64,000 bases of DNA from Streptomyces umbrinus (lineage in GTDB: Bacteria > Actinomycetota > Actinomycetes > Streptomycetales > Streptomycetaceae), in assembly GCF_030817415.1 (NCBI RefSeq), contig NZ_JAUSZI010000002.1:5642001-5706000 (forward strand), given 5' to 3'. The translations under genes and the position numbers were made by a program. Position 1 is the first letter of the stretch. Every line of letters starts with the position of its first letter. The notes beneath the pieces are model-generated. The model was not told the DNA's origin and made no database searches. It worked only from the letters and a program-made list of their open reading frames with translations. Positions 16,857-24,445 of the stretch are shown here, piece after piece.

Positions 16857-17606
16857 TCACCCCTGTTGGTTGACGCCACTCCGAACAATCCGCAGAACCG
16901 ATTCGAGTGACGTCACCACTGTCTTGGCTCCTGCAGATCTGAGCTCCTCCTCCTTTTCGGCGTTACGCGCGTAGCCGAGGAATGGAACATCGGCCCGCTC
17001 AGCAGCTTCGTAGTCCGAAGGAGCGTCGCCGATCATGAGAGTGGAGTGCGGGGCGGCGCCGAGAGCGTTCATGGCCCGGTTGAGGCAGTGCGGGTCCGGC
17101 TTGAGGTGGTGCAGGTCCTGGGTGCGGCCGTAGATGTTGGGCGCGAAGCAGCCGGCGAGGCCTCGGCTCTCCAAGTAAGTGGCCGCGGTGCGAGGTGAGT
17201 TGTTGGTTGCCACGGCCAACCGCGCGCCCACCGCGCTCCAAGTGCGTATCAGCGGATCCGCGAACTCCGTGGGCCAGGCGGAGGGGACCGCCTTGAGTTC
17301 CTGCTGGGTGAGGCGTTCCTCCAGTTCGACCACCAGATCGCTGTGGGGATGGCGGCGGTTGACCGCGTACAGGACCGCCATCGGGTCGGGGTGGACACGC
17401 TCCTCCTCGGTCAGCAGCCCGCGGAGGCCCTGGCGTTCGAGCCACTCCACCAGATCCTTGGCCACGTCCTCCGCCGAGTGCCCCGCGAACAACCGACAAA
17501 CCGGCCCGTCGAAGTCGAAGAGGACGAAGCGGGCGGGCTTGATCACTTCCTGGAGGTTCGCTGTCTCTGCTGCCACCGGACCAGTCTGCTTCGTATCAGG
17601 AGTCAC
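16857..17606 (-). CDS. HAD-superfamily phosphatase, coupled to the GntR-type gene
   Basis: This is 249 residues if started at GTG 17606, whose first base is the last base of the upstream TAG stop (TAGTG), implying translational coupling. A GTG at 17657 would add 17 residues. HAD motifs are FVLFDFDGPVCRLF (motif I, nucleophile DFDGP), LAVATNNSPRTA (motif II), KPDPHCLNRAM (motif III Lys) and LMIGDAPSDYEAA (motif IV). The helical cap between motifs I and II is that of phosphoglycolate-phosphatase/beta-phosphoglucomutase-like enzymes. The substrate is unknown; the adjacent kinases point to a small phosphorylated metabolite. Confidence 0.88.
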   Translation of the reverse strand: MTPDTKQTGPVAAETANLQEVIKPARFVLFDFDGPVCRLFAGHSAEDVAKDLVEWLERQGLRGLLTEEERVHPDPMAVLYAVNRRHPHSDLVVELEERLTQQELKAVPSAWPTEFADPLIRTWSAVGARLAVATNNSPRTAATYLESRGLAGCFAPNIYGRTQDLHHLKPDPHCLNRAMNALGAAPHSTLMIGDAPSDYEAAERADVPFLGYARNAEKEEELRSAGAKTVVTSLESVLRIVRSGVNQQG

Positions 17607-18478
17607 TAGGAGAGTGTCAGGTCCGTCGTGATGGTTTCCCAGAGGGCGTTGAACCACTTTTGGGACTGCTCGACGAAGGCGGCGTCGCGTTGGCCTGCCC
17701 TTTGCTCGAAGGAGAACAAGAGGGATGTGGAGCCCAGGGTGTCGTACATGTCGAGGGTGCCGCTGTCGCCGGCCTCCTCGCGCCTCGTGATCATGTAGTA
17801 CGCGATCAGCGCCTCGACGCCGTTGAGCAGGTACAGCTTCACCGGCGGGGTGAACGGCAGGGCCCGGAAGGTCACGTTGACGTCGATGCCGTGGGACGAA
17901 CGCAGCGCCTTGAGGTTGTGGCGCAGGACGTGGCCCTGGGCGTTGCGCATCTCCAACCAGCGCTGGTGGACCGGGTCCTGGGTTCCCTGCGCGTCGACGG
18001 AGACGGGGAAGGCGAGGTTGATGTCACGGGAGGGCAGGAGGATGCGGACGTCGATCGACTCCGGGCGGAGCCTGCCCTCGTGGATCAGGCGGACCGGCTC
18101 ACCGAGGGCCAGCATCAGGGTCTCGGCGGTGAGGCACGCGGCATCCACCCGGACGTGCGGCACGGCGAACGCCTCGACCAACTGCGGTGCCAACCCGACC
18201 ATCGTCGGCTGAGGTTCGTCCCGCGCGGGGGTCACGTCCGCGATACGCGGGGGGCTGCCCTTGCTGACGTTGCTGAGCCGGCCCTCGTCCTGGAGTGCCC
18301 GCAGGGCCTGGCGGATCGTGCCGCGCTCCACGCCGAACTCCTCGGCCAACTCGGCCTGGGTGGGCAGGCGGTCGCCGGAGCGCAGGTCACCCGCGCGGAT
18401 GCGGTCCCGCAGGATGTCGGCGATCTCCTGCGGCGAGAGCTTTCTGCTGCCGTTCACTGCCACGTTCTCCTGGGTCAC
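17606..18478 (-). CDS. GntR-type winged-helix regulator, copy 1
   Basis: About 290 residues. The N-terminal wHTH is clear: LSPQEIADILRDRIRAGDLR, then LPTQAELAEEFGVERGTIRQ, then ALRALQDEGRL. The C-terminal ~190 residues (VRVDAACLTAETLMLALGEP, later RALPFTPPVKLYLLNGVEAL) are not the UTRA or FCD sensor domains as far as I can tell. They are conserved with copy 2 at 18996, so they form a shared, unrecognised effector domain. GTG 18478 is preferred because a TANNNT box (TAGCGT) ends 9 nt upstream, leaving no room for a leader; a TTG two codons earlier is also possible. It is divergent from the membrane mini-protein at 18701 and coupled to the HAD gene. Confidence 0.82.
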   Translation of the reverse strand: MTQENVAVNGSRKLSPQEIADILRDRIRAGDLRSGDRLPTQAELAEEFGVERGTIRQALRALQDEGRLSNVSKGSPPRIADVTPARDEPQPTMVGLAPQLVEAFAVPHVRVDAACLTAETLMLALGEPVRLIHEGRLRPESIDVRILLPSRDINLAFPVSVDAQGTQDPVHQRWLEMRNAQGHVLRHNLKALRSSHGIDVNVTFRALPFTPPVKLYLLNGVEALIAYYMITRREEAGDSGTLDMYDTLGSTSLLFSFEQRAGQRDAAFVEQSQKWFNALWETITTDLTLS

Positions 18479-18481
18479 GAC

Positions 18482-18520
18482 CAAACGCTACAACTCCGCT
18501 CCATCTTAGGGGAGTTGTTT
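18482..18520 (-). promoter_or_regulatory. Conserved start-proximal promoter block, copy 1
   Basis: This stretch aligns without gaps to 19902-19940 before the second GntR-type gene, with roughly 33 of 40 positions identical and the same distance to the start codon. Read on the minus strand it holds TAGCGT, a plausible -10 box, placed so that transcription would begin at or next to the GTG. A leaderless mRNA is inferred. Confidence 0.55.
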
Positions 18521-18564
18521 GGAAGTTGTTTTGAAGTAGGGACCAACTGGGGATAACTTAGTCA

Positions 18565-18581
18565 GAGTTGGCAACCAACTC
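18565..18581. promoter_or_regulatory. Inverted repeat operator, copy 1
   Basis: GAGTTGG, CAA, CCAACTC: perfect 7-bp arms with a 3-nt spacer, preceded by GGATAACTTAGTCA. The equivalent element lies at 19985-20001. It is about 87 bp before the GntR-type start and 120 bp before the mini-protein start, suitable for controlling the divergent pair. Confidence 0.65.
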
Positions 18582-18700
18582 AACGAAGATGGCGGAAGGT
18601 TTGCCTCCTCTCGCAAGTAGTTGGCACATGGGAAGGCTCCGCGCCTCTCCAGCATCGTCCCGCACCACCGGCACCACAAAGACCCGAAGGAGGATCCACC

Positions 18701-18889
18701 ATGCCCGTCATAGCCTTCCTCTCCGCCGTCTTCGTCGTCACCTTCGAGCAGCTCGTCCAGTGGCGGTACGGTCCCAGCGGTGTCGTGGGGCTGCTGCTGC
18801 TCACCATCGGCATCAAGGCGAAGAGCCCGACCTGCAGCTCGATCGGTGCCGTCGTCCTCGCCCTCATGGTCTCGGGGCCCGCCCTGTGA
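18701..18889 (+). CDS. Two-helix membrane mini-protein, copy 1
   Basis: This 62-residue protein has a strong ribosome site (GAAGGAGG, 7 nt before ATG). Two hydrophobic helices are visible: residues 2-16 (PVIAFLSAVFVVTF) and 28-38 plus 48-60 (GVVGLLLLTIGIKAK, then GAVVLALMVSG). They are linked by EQLVQWRYGPS. The paralogue at 20109 shares FEQL-Q, G--GV, GIKAK and GAV-L. Size and topology resemble small holin-like, toxin-like or regulatory membrane peptides, but I do not recognise the family. It is divergent from GntR-type copy 1, with the operator in between. Confidence 0.75.
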   Translation: MPVIAFLSAVFVVTFEQLVQWRYGPSGVVGLLLLTIGIKAKSPTCSSIGAVVLALMVSGPAL

Positions 18890-18914
18890 CCCGTACGAAC
18901 TGCACGCACTTCTC

Positions 18915-18950
18915 GAACTGCAGGAACTGCAGGAACTGCAGGAACTGCGA
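18915..18950. repeat. Four 9-bp tandem repeats between convergent genes
   Basis: GAACTGCAG is repeated three times and followed by GAACTGCGA. The array lies between the stop of the membrane mini-protein (18889) and the stop of GntR-type copy 2 (18996). It may mark the join of the duplicated cassettes. Confidence 0.8.
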
Positions 18951-18995
18951 GGACGAAGACCCAACCGAAGATCAGGTACCCATCCGTGGGAGACC

Positions 18996-19898
18996 TCAGC
19001 CCGTGAGCACAAGCTCCGAGCTGATGGTCTCCCACAGTGCGTTGAACCACAGATGGGACTGCTCGACGAAGGTCGTGTCCCGCAGGCCGTCGCCCTGTTC
19101 GAAGGGGAACAGCATGGACTGGGTCCCCTCCGCGTCGTACATCTCCAGGTACTCGTGGTCGATCTCCTCGCCGCGCCGCGTCAGCGTGTAGTACGCGAAG
19201 AGCGCCTCCGCGCCGTTGAGCAGGTAGAGCTTCACGGGCGGGGTGAACGGCAGGGCGCGGAAGGTGATGTGTACGTCGATGCCGTGCGTGGCCCGTAACG
19301 CCAGCAGGTTGTGCTTGAGGACCTGGCCCTGCGCGTTGCGGTGGGCCAGCCAGCGGCGCTGCAGCCGGTCGTCGACCTTGTCGTCCACCGGTGCCGGGAA
19401 GGCGAGGTCGATGTCGCTGGACGGCAGGAGCACCCGGACGTCGATCCTGGCTGGTTTTATTCGGCCCTCGTGGATGAGACGCAGCGGCTCACCCATCGCG
19501 AGAGTGAGGGAGACCGCCGTCAGACACAGGGCGTCGATCTCCACGTGAGGGGCCGAGAAGGCCGCAGTGATCCGCGACGCGAGCGCCACCATGGTGGGCT
19601 GCGGCGGGGCTCCGGGCCCGGTCAGAGCCGGTCCCACGTCCTGCGCGACGGTCGCCGGGCTCCCTTTGGACACGTTGGACAGCAGGTGTTCCGACTGGAG
19701 GATGCGCAGCGCCTGGCGTACGGCCCCGCGCTCGACACCGAACTCGTCGGCCAACTGGGCCTGTGTGGGCATGCGCTGGCCGGGCCGCAGCTCACCGGAC
19801 CTGATCCGGGTGCGCAGCTCGTCGGCCACCTCGCGGTGTGACCGCTGTGGCTGTTGTGACCTCTTCCGCCCATTGACGGCGACGCGTTCCGGGTCCAC
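18996..19898 (-). CDS. GntR-type winged-helix regulator, copy 2
   Basis: About 300 residues, paralogous over its whole length to copy 1 (17606-18478). The shared wHTH (HREVADELRTRIRSGELRPG, then MPTQAQLADEFGVERGAVRQ) is followed by the same unrecognised C-terminal domain (EIDALCLTAVSLTLAMGEPL, later TFRALPFTPPVKLYLLNG). The final motif EQSHLWFNALWETISSEL matches EQSQKWFNALWETITTDL. Both copies begin MVVxxExVAVNG, which supports the leaderless GTG start at 19898. It is divergent from the mini-protein at 20109. Unlike copy 1 it has no coupled HAD gene, so it looks like the bare regulator/peptide cassette. Confidence 0.82.
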   Translation of the reverse strand: MDPERVAVNGRKRSQQPQRSHREVADELRTRIRSGELRPGQRMPTQAQLADEFGVERGAVRQALRILQSEHLLSNVSKGSPATVAQDVGPALTGPGAPPQPTMVALASRITAAFSAPHVEIDALCLTAVSLTLAMGEPLRLIHEGRIKPARIDVRVLLPSSDIDLAFPAPVDDKVDDRLQRRWLAHRNAQGQVLKHNLLALRATHGIDVHITFRALPFTPPVKLYLLNGAEALFAYYTLTRRGEEIDHEYLEMYDAEGTQSMLFPFEQGDGLRDTTFVEQSHLWFNALWETISSELVLTG

Positions 19899-19901
19899 AA
19901 C

Positions 19902-19940
19902 CAAACACTACAACTTCGCGCCATCTTTGGGCAGTTATTG
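19902..19940 (-). promoter_or_regulatory. Conserved start-proximal promoter block, copy 2
   Basis: Ungapped counterpart of 18482-18520. On the minus strand it carries TAGTGT as a -10-like box close to the GTG start. Conservation in non-coding DNA between diverged copies indicates selection on this sequence. Confidence 0.55.
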
Positions 19941-19984
19941 AGAAGGTGGTTATGAGACGCGTCCAAGCGGAGATAACTTCAGTG

Positions 19985-20001
19985 AAGTTGGTTGCCAACT
20001 T
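19985..20001. promoter_or_regulatory. Inverted repeat operator, copy 2
   Basis: AAGTTGG, TTG, CCAACTT: perfect 7-bp arms with a 3-nt spacer. It is preceded by AGATAACTTCAGTG, matching the sequence before copy 1. The spacer sequence differs (TTG against CAA) while the half-sites are kept. Confidence 0.65.
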
Positions 20002-20108
20002 GAGTAACATGGTCAAGCTTCCCAGGGGTTGGCCGCCAGAGTCGCAACAGTCGACCAGGTGGACGGTCCCAGCGGGGGTCCGCCTCCCCGTCCCGAAGGA
20101 GGGACCGC

Positions 20109-20294
20109 ATGCCGCTCATCGCCATCATCGTCGCCGCCCTCGCCATCGGTTTCGAGCAGTTGATCCAGGTGAAGTTCGGGGCGATGGGCGTCATCGCCTT
20201 CGTCGCCCTCGCCGTCGGAATCAAGGCCAAGAACTCCATGATCGGCGGCCTCGGGGCCGTCATCCTCGTGATGCTGCTCGCCCAGTCCGGCTGA
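20109..20294 (+). CDS. Two-helix membrane mini-protein, copy 2
   Basis: This 61-residue protein is preceded by GAAGGAGG at 6 nt. It begins MPLIAIIVAALAIGFEQLIQ and continues with a G-rich turn (VKFGAMGV), a second hydrophobic helix (IAFVALAVGIKAK) and a third short hydrophobic end (GAVILVMLLAQ). The identities with the 18701 product lie on both the helices and the loops, so they are true paralogues rather than chance hydrophobic matches. Strong translation signals suggest abundant synthesis when derepressed. The function is unknown. Confidence 0.75.
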   Translation: MPLIAIIVAALAIGFEQLIQVKFGAMGVIAFVALAVGIKAKNSMIGGLGAVILVMLLAQSG

Positions 20295-20505
20295 TCGGAC
20301 GCCACCGTCCGGCAGTCCGGCCGACCGTGCTCCCTTCCGGAGGGGAGCCGGGAGCCCGGTCGGTCCGCACCATCGCGGTTCGCTCCAGGATCCGCGGAAC
20401 AACAACTGAACAGCTACGGATCACAACTGAACAGCCAAGAACAAACGGAGGAGAAGCCGCGGACGCGGACCACCGATACGGAACGGAGCACCGGGAAACA
20501 GGGAA

Positions 20506-21762
20506 TCAGAAGATGTCCGGGCACCACGGTCGCCTGGACGTTCGCAGCAGGGCGTCGGCCAAGGAGGCGGCGCCCGCTCGTTTTTCCCGCACCCGCCCCA
20601 GCGCCGCGAGCCGCACCGCGGACTCGTCCCCTAGCCACAGCGACCCCAACTCGCCGACATCCAGCGTGAGTTCAACGTCCTCCGTGGTCCGCGCACAACT
20701 CGCGCCCGCCTCCGAGGCGTCCAGCCGGTACCGGCCCCCGCACAGCCCTCCCCGGTCGACGACCTCCAGGACGAGCGTCCCCGTCGCCCCGTACGTACGC
20801 GCCTCCAGGGCCGCCACCACATCCAGGACCCGCACCCACAGCAGGTCGGCCTGCGTCAGGATGCGTGCCGCGCGCGGATCCGGCAGCAGATGCGGCAGCA
20901 GGTCGTCCGGCGCCCGCCACCCCGTCCTGACCTTCGTGACCCAGTCGACCGAGCACACGTACCGCCACAGGGCGCGCTCCGCGGCCGGCGTGACCGCGAT
21001 CATGTCCTTGACCTTCGCGGTCTCCAGCGGCTGCTTCACGTCCCCCCAGTGGTCGTCCACGGTGTACGTGAGCAGCCCCTCGACCTCTCCCCCCGCGTTG
21101 CGGTACACGGCGTGGAAGGGCTCGGTCCACGAGGCCGGGTCGAGCACCAGCGCGCCCGTACGGACCTGCCACCACCGCTCGTCGCGGTCCACCACGCCCG
21201 GCTGCACCCGCCTGAGCCGCTCGTGGAGCTCCGGGCCGGTCTTCCGTACGTCGTCGCCGTCCACGAGGTCGATACGGCCGCCGTCGTCCGGGCCCGACCA
21301 GCGGGGGTCGAGCCCCGCCCTCGGCACGTCGATCGTCCACTCGGCGGCCGTCGTGGCCGCGCCGAATCCGTACCGGCCGTAGATCGGGTACTCCGCGGCG
21401 ATCAGCGTCGCCACGGTGTCGCCCCGCTCCTTCGCGGCCGCCAGGTCCTTGGCCATCATCCGGGTGAGGATGCCTCGGCGGCGGTGGGTCGCGGTGACCG
21501 TCACGTTCGAGATCGCGTCGGCCGCCACGGGGGAGCCCCCCACGGCTGTGATCTGCTGCGGGAACGATCGGAACGTGCCTACGCATCTGGTGCCGTCGAA
21601 TGCGCCCAGTGTCCGGGCGGGGACGATGTAGGTGCTGCGGTCCTTGACGTCTGCGTCCGAGACGGTCGGGGGGAGCTGGAATCCCGTGTGCAGTGCGCGG
21701 GTCCACTCTCGGGTCTCGTCCTCGCGGATGGGGCGTATGTCGATGTCCTGGCGGGGGCTCAT
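20506..21762 (-). CDS. Eis-like GNAT acetyltransferase with sterol-carrier-type C-domain
   Basis: This 418-residue protein has the tripartite Eis layout. GNAT domain 1 (residues about 8-140) has the acetyl-CoA loop [16 protein letters not shown] second degenerate GNAT domain (about 150-290) follows, then an SCP2-like C-terminal domain (about 300-418) ending in Phe, as in Eis, where the terminal carboxylate is catalytic. Mycobacterial Eis acetylates aminoglycosides at several amines and also proteins; Streptomyces homologues are mostly uncharacterised. It is a single gene. Confidence 0.88.
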   Translation of the reverse strand: MSPRQDIDIRPIREDETREWTRALHTGFQLPPTVSDADVKDRSTYIVPARTLGAFDGTRCVGTFRSFPQQITAVGGSPVAADAISNVTVTATHRRRGILTRMMAKDLAAAKERGDTVATLIAAEYPIYGRYGFGAATTAAEWTIDVPRAGLDPRWSGPDDGGRIDLVDGDDVRKTGPELHERLRRVQPGVVDRDERWWQVRTGALVLDPASWTEPFHAVYRNAGGEVEGLLTYTVDDHWGDVKQPLETAKVKDMIAVTPAAERALWRYVCSVDWVTKVRTGWRAPDDLLPHLLPDPRAARILTQADLLWVRVLDVVAALEARTYGATGTLVLEVVDRGGLCGGRYRLDASEAGASCARTTEDVELTLDVGELGSLWLGDESAVRLAALGRVREKRAGAASLADALLRTSRRPWCPDIF

Positions 21763-21893
21763 GTGGCCACGCTAGGCAGACGTGGTGGGGGGTGTCGCGC
21801 CGTTTTCCTCTCCCCCAGCCCCACCCCTTCCCGAAACCGGGCTCCGCCCCGGACCCCGGGGGGCCAGGACCGTGCATGGGTGCGGGCCGCCTC

Positions 21894-21927
21894 GGGCTGA
21901 TCGCGCAGTTCCCCGCGCCCCTAAAAG
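21894..21927. repeat. Dispersed intergenic repeat, copy 2
   Basis: GATCGCGCAGTTCCCCGCGC followed by CCCTAAAAGC. It lies 50 bp before copy 3, in the gap between the Eis-like gene start and the end of rsiG. Confidence 0.75.
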
Positions 21928-21976
21928 CACCGGTGGCCGAGGCCGGTTCGCCGCGTGACGGTCCGTCCTGGTTGCT

Positions 21977-22020
21977 CGCGCGGTTCCCCGCGCCCCTGCG
22001 GGGGCGCGGGGAACCGCGCG
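21977..22020. terminator. 20-bp perfect hairpin built from dispersed repeat copy 3
   Basis: The arms at 21977-21996 and 22001-22020 are perfect complements with a TGCG loop. The left arm is the dispersed repeat in a CGCGCGGTTCCCCGCGCCCC variant, so here the repeat is present in both orientations. It sits 38 bp past the rsiG stop and is likely its terminator. Confidence 0.85.
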
Positions 22021-22057
22021 ACCAGCCACAACGCACCCGCACCCAGCAACGTCGACG

Positions 22058-22750
22058 TCACATCAGCAAGTCGTCCACCTGTGCCTCGCCCTCGCGATAG
22101 CGGCGGGCGATCTCCGCACTGCAGTCGTCAGCCGTCCGCTGCAACTCCTGCCGCCGCAGGGAAACCTGCTGCTCGTACCGCACGAGCCGCCCCATCGCCG
22201 CGTTCAGCTCCAGATCCGTACGCGCATCGAGGTCGGACAGCTCGACCTCGGCGAGCATGTCCGAGGCCAGCCGCCGGAACTCCTCGCTGTGGGGCGTACC
22301 CACAGTCACGTGCCGCGCGGACGACCGCTGCCGGGCCGGCGCATCCGTGAGGATCTCCGACAGCCGCTCGACGACGGACGCGGAAGCCGCGATCCGCGCC
22401 TCGCGCCCCCGCCGCGGCGCACCCCGCCGCCCCAACTCGGCCCGCAGGATGTCGATCCGCCCCTGCAGCAGCCGCCGCACGTAGCTCAGATCGGCCTCGT
22501 CCCGCTGCGCGTCCCTCCGCAGGGTGCGCAGTTCGGGCAGCCGAAGGACGCCCAGTCCGGGCTCGGGCGCCGGCTCAGGCATGGGGCTGTCCGTACGCTG
22601 GGTGGGCGGACGCGCCGCGACCGGGCGCGCTGACGACGACGGCGAAGACTGCGGCAGGGACGCCTCTGGCGACGGCGACTGCGATGACGGCGGCTCCCCC
22701 CGAATCAGCGATACGACCCCGGGTGACTGCCCCGTACTCGGTGTGCTCAT
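22058..22750 (-). CDS. rsiG: RsiG (AmfC), c-di-GMP-dependent anti-sigma factor of WhiG
   Basis: This is 230 residues from MSTPSTGQSP; the start at 22750 has a GAGG site. The first ~65 residues are disordered and Ser/Pro-rich. Helix 1 carries the c-di-GMP signature E-x3-S-x2-R-x3-Q-x3-D as E85, S89, R92, Q96, D100. Helix 2 (RTDLELNAAMGRLVRYEQQ) pairs with it as a coiled coil and aligns as E181, A185, R188, Y192, V196, so only Glu and Arg match. In S. venezuelae RsiG holds sigma WhiG inactive when loaded with c-di-GMP and so delays sporulation. It was formerly called aerial mycelium formation protein AmfC. Confidence 0.9.
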   Translation of the reverse strand: MSTPSTGQSPGVVSLIRGEPPSSQSPSPEASLPQSSPSSSARPVAARPPTQRTDSPMPEPAPEPGLGVLRLPELRTLRRDAQRDEADLSYVRRLLQGRIDILRAELGRRGAPRRGREARIAASASVVERLSEILTDAPARQRSSARHVTVGTPHSEEFRRLASDMLAEVELSDLDARTDLELNAAMGRLVRYEQQVSLRRQELQRTADDCSAEIARRYREGEAQVDDLLM

Positions 22751-22945
22751 GTGCCTCAACCGTCCCCTCGACCGGCGCGTGTGAGCATCGTGCCACCCCA
22801 AGTGGCCGCTATGTGACCGAGTGCCCCCGATCGGCCCCAGATGGGGGGGTAAGGATCAATAAGAAAGCCCCCGTACGGAGTCGGCACCAAGGCCGGCATC
22901 AAGGCCGGCACCGACGTCAATCCGACGCACGGCATGATGGTCCTT

Positions 22946-23371
22946 ATGCGTGCGGTGGTGCAGAGAGTGGACGGGGCGAGCGTCGTCGTCGAGGGTGAGA
23001 CCGTCGGGGAGATCAGCGGCGAGGGCCTGTGCGTCCTGGTCGGGGTGACCCACGAGGACACCAAGGAGAAGGCGGCCCAACTGGCCCGCAAACTCTGGTC
23101 GATCCGCATGCTGGCCGGCGAGAGGTCGTGCTCGGACATCGACGCCCCGCTGCTCGTCATCAGCCAGTTCACGCTCTACGGAGACGCCCGCAAGGGCCGC
23201 CGCCCCACCTGGAACGCGGCCGCCCCCGGCGACGTCGCGGAGCCCCTCGTGGACGAGGTCGTGGCCCAGCTCCGTTCGCTGGGAGCGACGGTGGCGACGG
23301 GCCGCTTCGGAGCGCAGATGCGCGTCTCACTGACGAACGACGGCCCGTTCACCGTCCTGCTGGAGATGTAA
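22946..23371 (+). CDS. dtd: D-aminoacyl-tRNA deacylase
   Basis: This is 141 residues from [13 protein letters not shown], the usual DTD length. Key motifs are intact: [17 protein letters not shown] (catalytic Ser-Gln region, residues about 74-90) and the Gly-cisPro motif [11 protein letters not shown] at the end. The enzyme hydrolyses D-aminoacyl-tRNA and glycyl-tRNA-Ala errors, protecting translation fidelity. Two earlier in-frame ATGs exist at 22934 and 22937, but the start at 22946 matches the family. It is divergent from rsiG and convergent with ygfZ. Confidence 0.95.
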   Translation: MRAVVQRVDGASVVVEGETVGEISGEGLCVLVGVTHEDTKEKAAQLARKLWSIRMLAGERSCSDIDAPLLVISQFTLYGDARKGRRPTWNAAAPGDVAEPLVDEVVAQLRSLGATVATGRFGAQMRVSLTNDGPFTVLLEM

Positions 23372-23384
23372 CCGCCGGGCTGCC

Positions 23385-24359
23385 CTACGGCTCGACCACG
23401 ACCTCCTGCGCCGCGGCCGTCGTGTCGGCCACCAGCCGCGCGTCCAGCGGTACGTTCCGCTTGACGAGGCCCAGGGCGATCGGCCCGAGCTCGTGGTGCC
23501 GTACGGCCGTCGTCACGAAACCGATCTTGCGCCCGTCGGGCCCCTCGTCCGCGAGCCGCAGCTCCGCGCCGTGCGGCGGCAGATGGACCTCGCTGCCGTC
23601 CAGGTGCAGGAAGACGAGCCGGCGCGGGGGCTTGCCCAGGTTCTGGACGCGGGCGACGGTCTCCTGCCCGCGGTAGCAGCCCTTCTGCAGATGCACCGCG
23701 CTGCCGATCCAGCCCAGCTCGTGCGGGATGGTCCGGTGGTCGGTCTCGAAACCGATCCGCGGCTGGTGGTGCTCGACGCGCAGCGCCTCGTACGCGAGCA
23801 GCCCGACCGCCGGGCCGTGCTGGTCGACGTCTGCGGCGTACGACTCCAGGTCCGTACGCGGCAGGAACAGATCACGCCCGTACGGCGTCTCGCGGACGAC
23901 GACGCCCTCGGGGACGTCGGCGATGGAGCCGGCGGGCAGGTGGACGACCGCGAACTCGGCCGTGCGGTCGGTGACTTCGACGCGGTAGAAGAACTTCATC
24001 GACTCCAGGTACGCGATCAGCGCGTCCTGGCTGTCGGGCTCCACGTGGGCCCAGGTGGTCGTCCCGTCGTCGACGAGATACAGCGCGTGCTCGATGTGGC
24101 CGTGCGCGGAGAGGATCAGGGCCTCGGTGGCGCGGCCCGCCGGGAGGTCGCTGACGTGCTGGGTGAGCAGCAGGTGCAGCCAGCTGAGCCGGTCGTCGCC
24201 GGTGACGGTGACCACGCCGCGGTGCGAGAGGTCCACGAAACCGGTGCCGCCGGCGAAGGCACGCTGTTCTCGGAACAGGTCCCCGTAGTGGGCGGCGACA
24301 CCTTCGTCCACACCCTCGGCGGGCACGGCACCGGGCAGGGACAGCAGAGGGCTCTTCAT
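23385..24359 (-). CDS. ygfZ: Folate-binding YgfZ/GcvT-like Fe-S repair protein
   Basis: This is ~324 residues from MKSPLLSLPGAVP; a GTG two codons earlier is possible. The diagnostic KGCYRGQETVAR motif (YgfZ signature with its conserved Cys) lies near residue 225. The aminomethyltransferase-like fold begins FVDLSHRGVVTVTGDDRLSWLH and ends GLVKRNVPLDARLV. YgfZ proteins use tetrahydrofolate to help assemble or repair 4Fe-4S clusters, for example in MiaB-type enzymes. It is convergent with dtd with a 13-bp gap and ends close to nur on the same strand. Confidence 0.93.
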   Translation of the reverse strand: MKSPLLSLPGAVPAEGVDEGVAAHYGDLFREQRAFAGGTGFVDLSHRGVVTVTGDDRLSWLHLLLTQHVSDLPAGRATEALILSAHGHIEHALYLVDDGTTTWAHVEPDSQDALIAYLESMKFFYRVEVTDRTAEFAVVHLPAGSIADVPEGVVVRETPYGRDLFLPRTDLESYAADVDQHGPAVGLLAYEALRVEHHQPRIGFETDHRTIPHELGWIGSAVHLQKGCYRGQETVARVQNLGKPPRRLVFLHLDGSEVHLPPHGAELRLADEGPDGRKIGFVTTAVRHHELGPIALGLVKRNVPLDARLVADTTAAAQEVVVEP

Positions 24360-24445
24360 ATCCACACAGCCTACGACCGAGTAGGCGCGCTTTTTATTTC
24401 CGGCGGAGTGCCGCTGCCCACTCGCCGTAGGGGCCGCTCCGCCGC

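Noticed and set aside
18915..18950. 9-bp tandem array considered as a CRISPR or attachment site
   Set aside because: Units are contiguous with no spacers and no integrase or cas gene is near.
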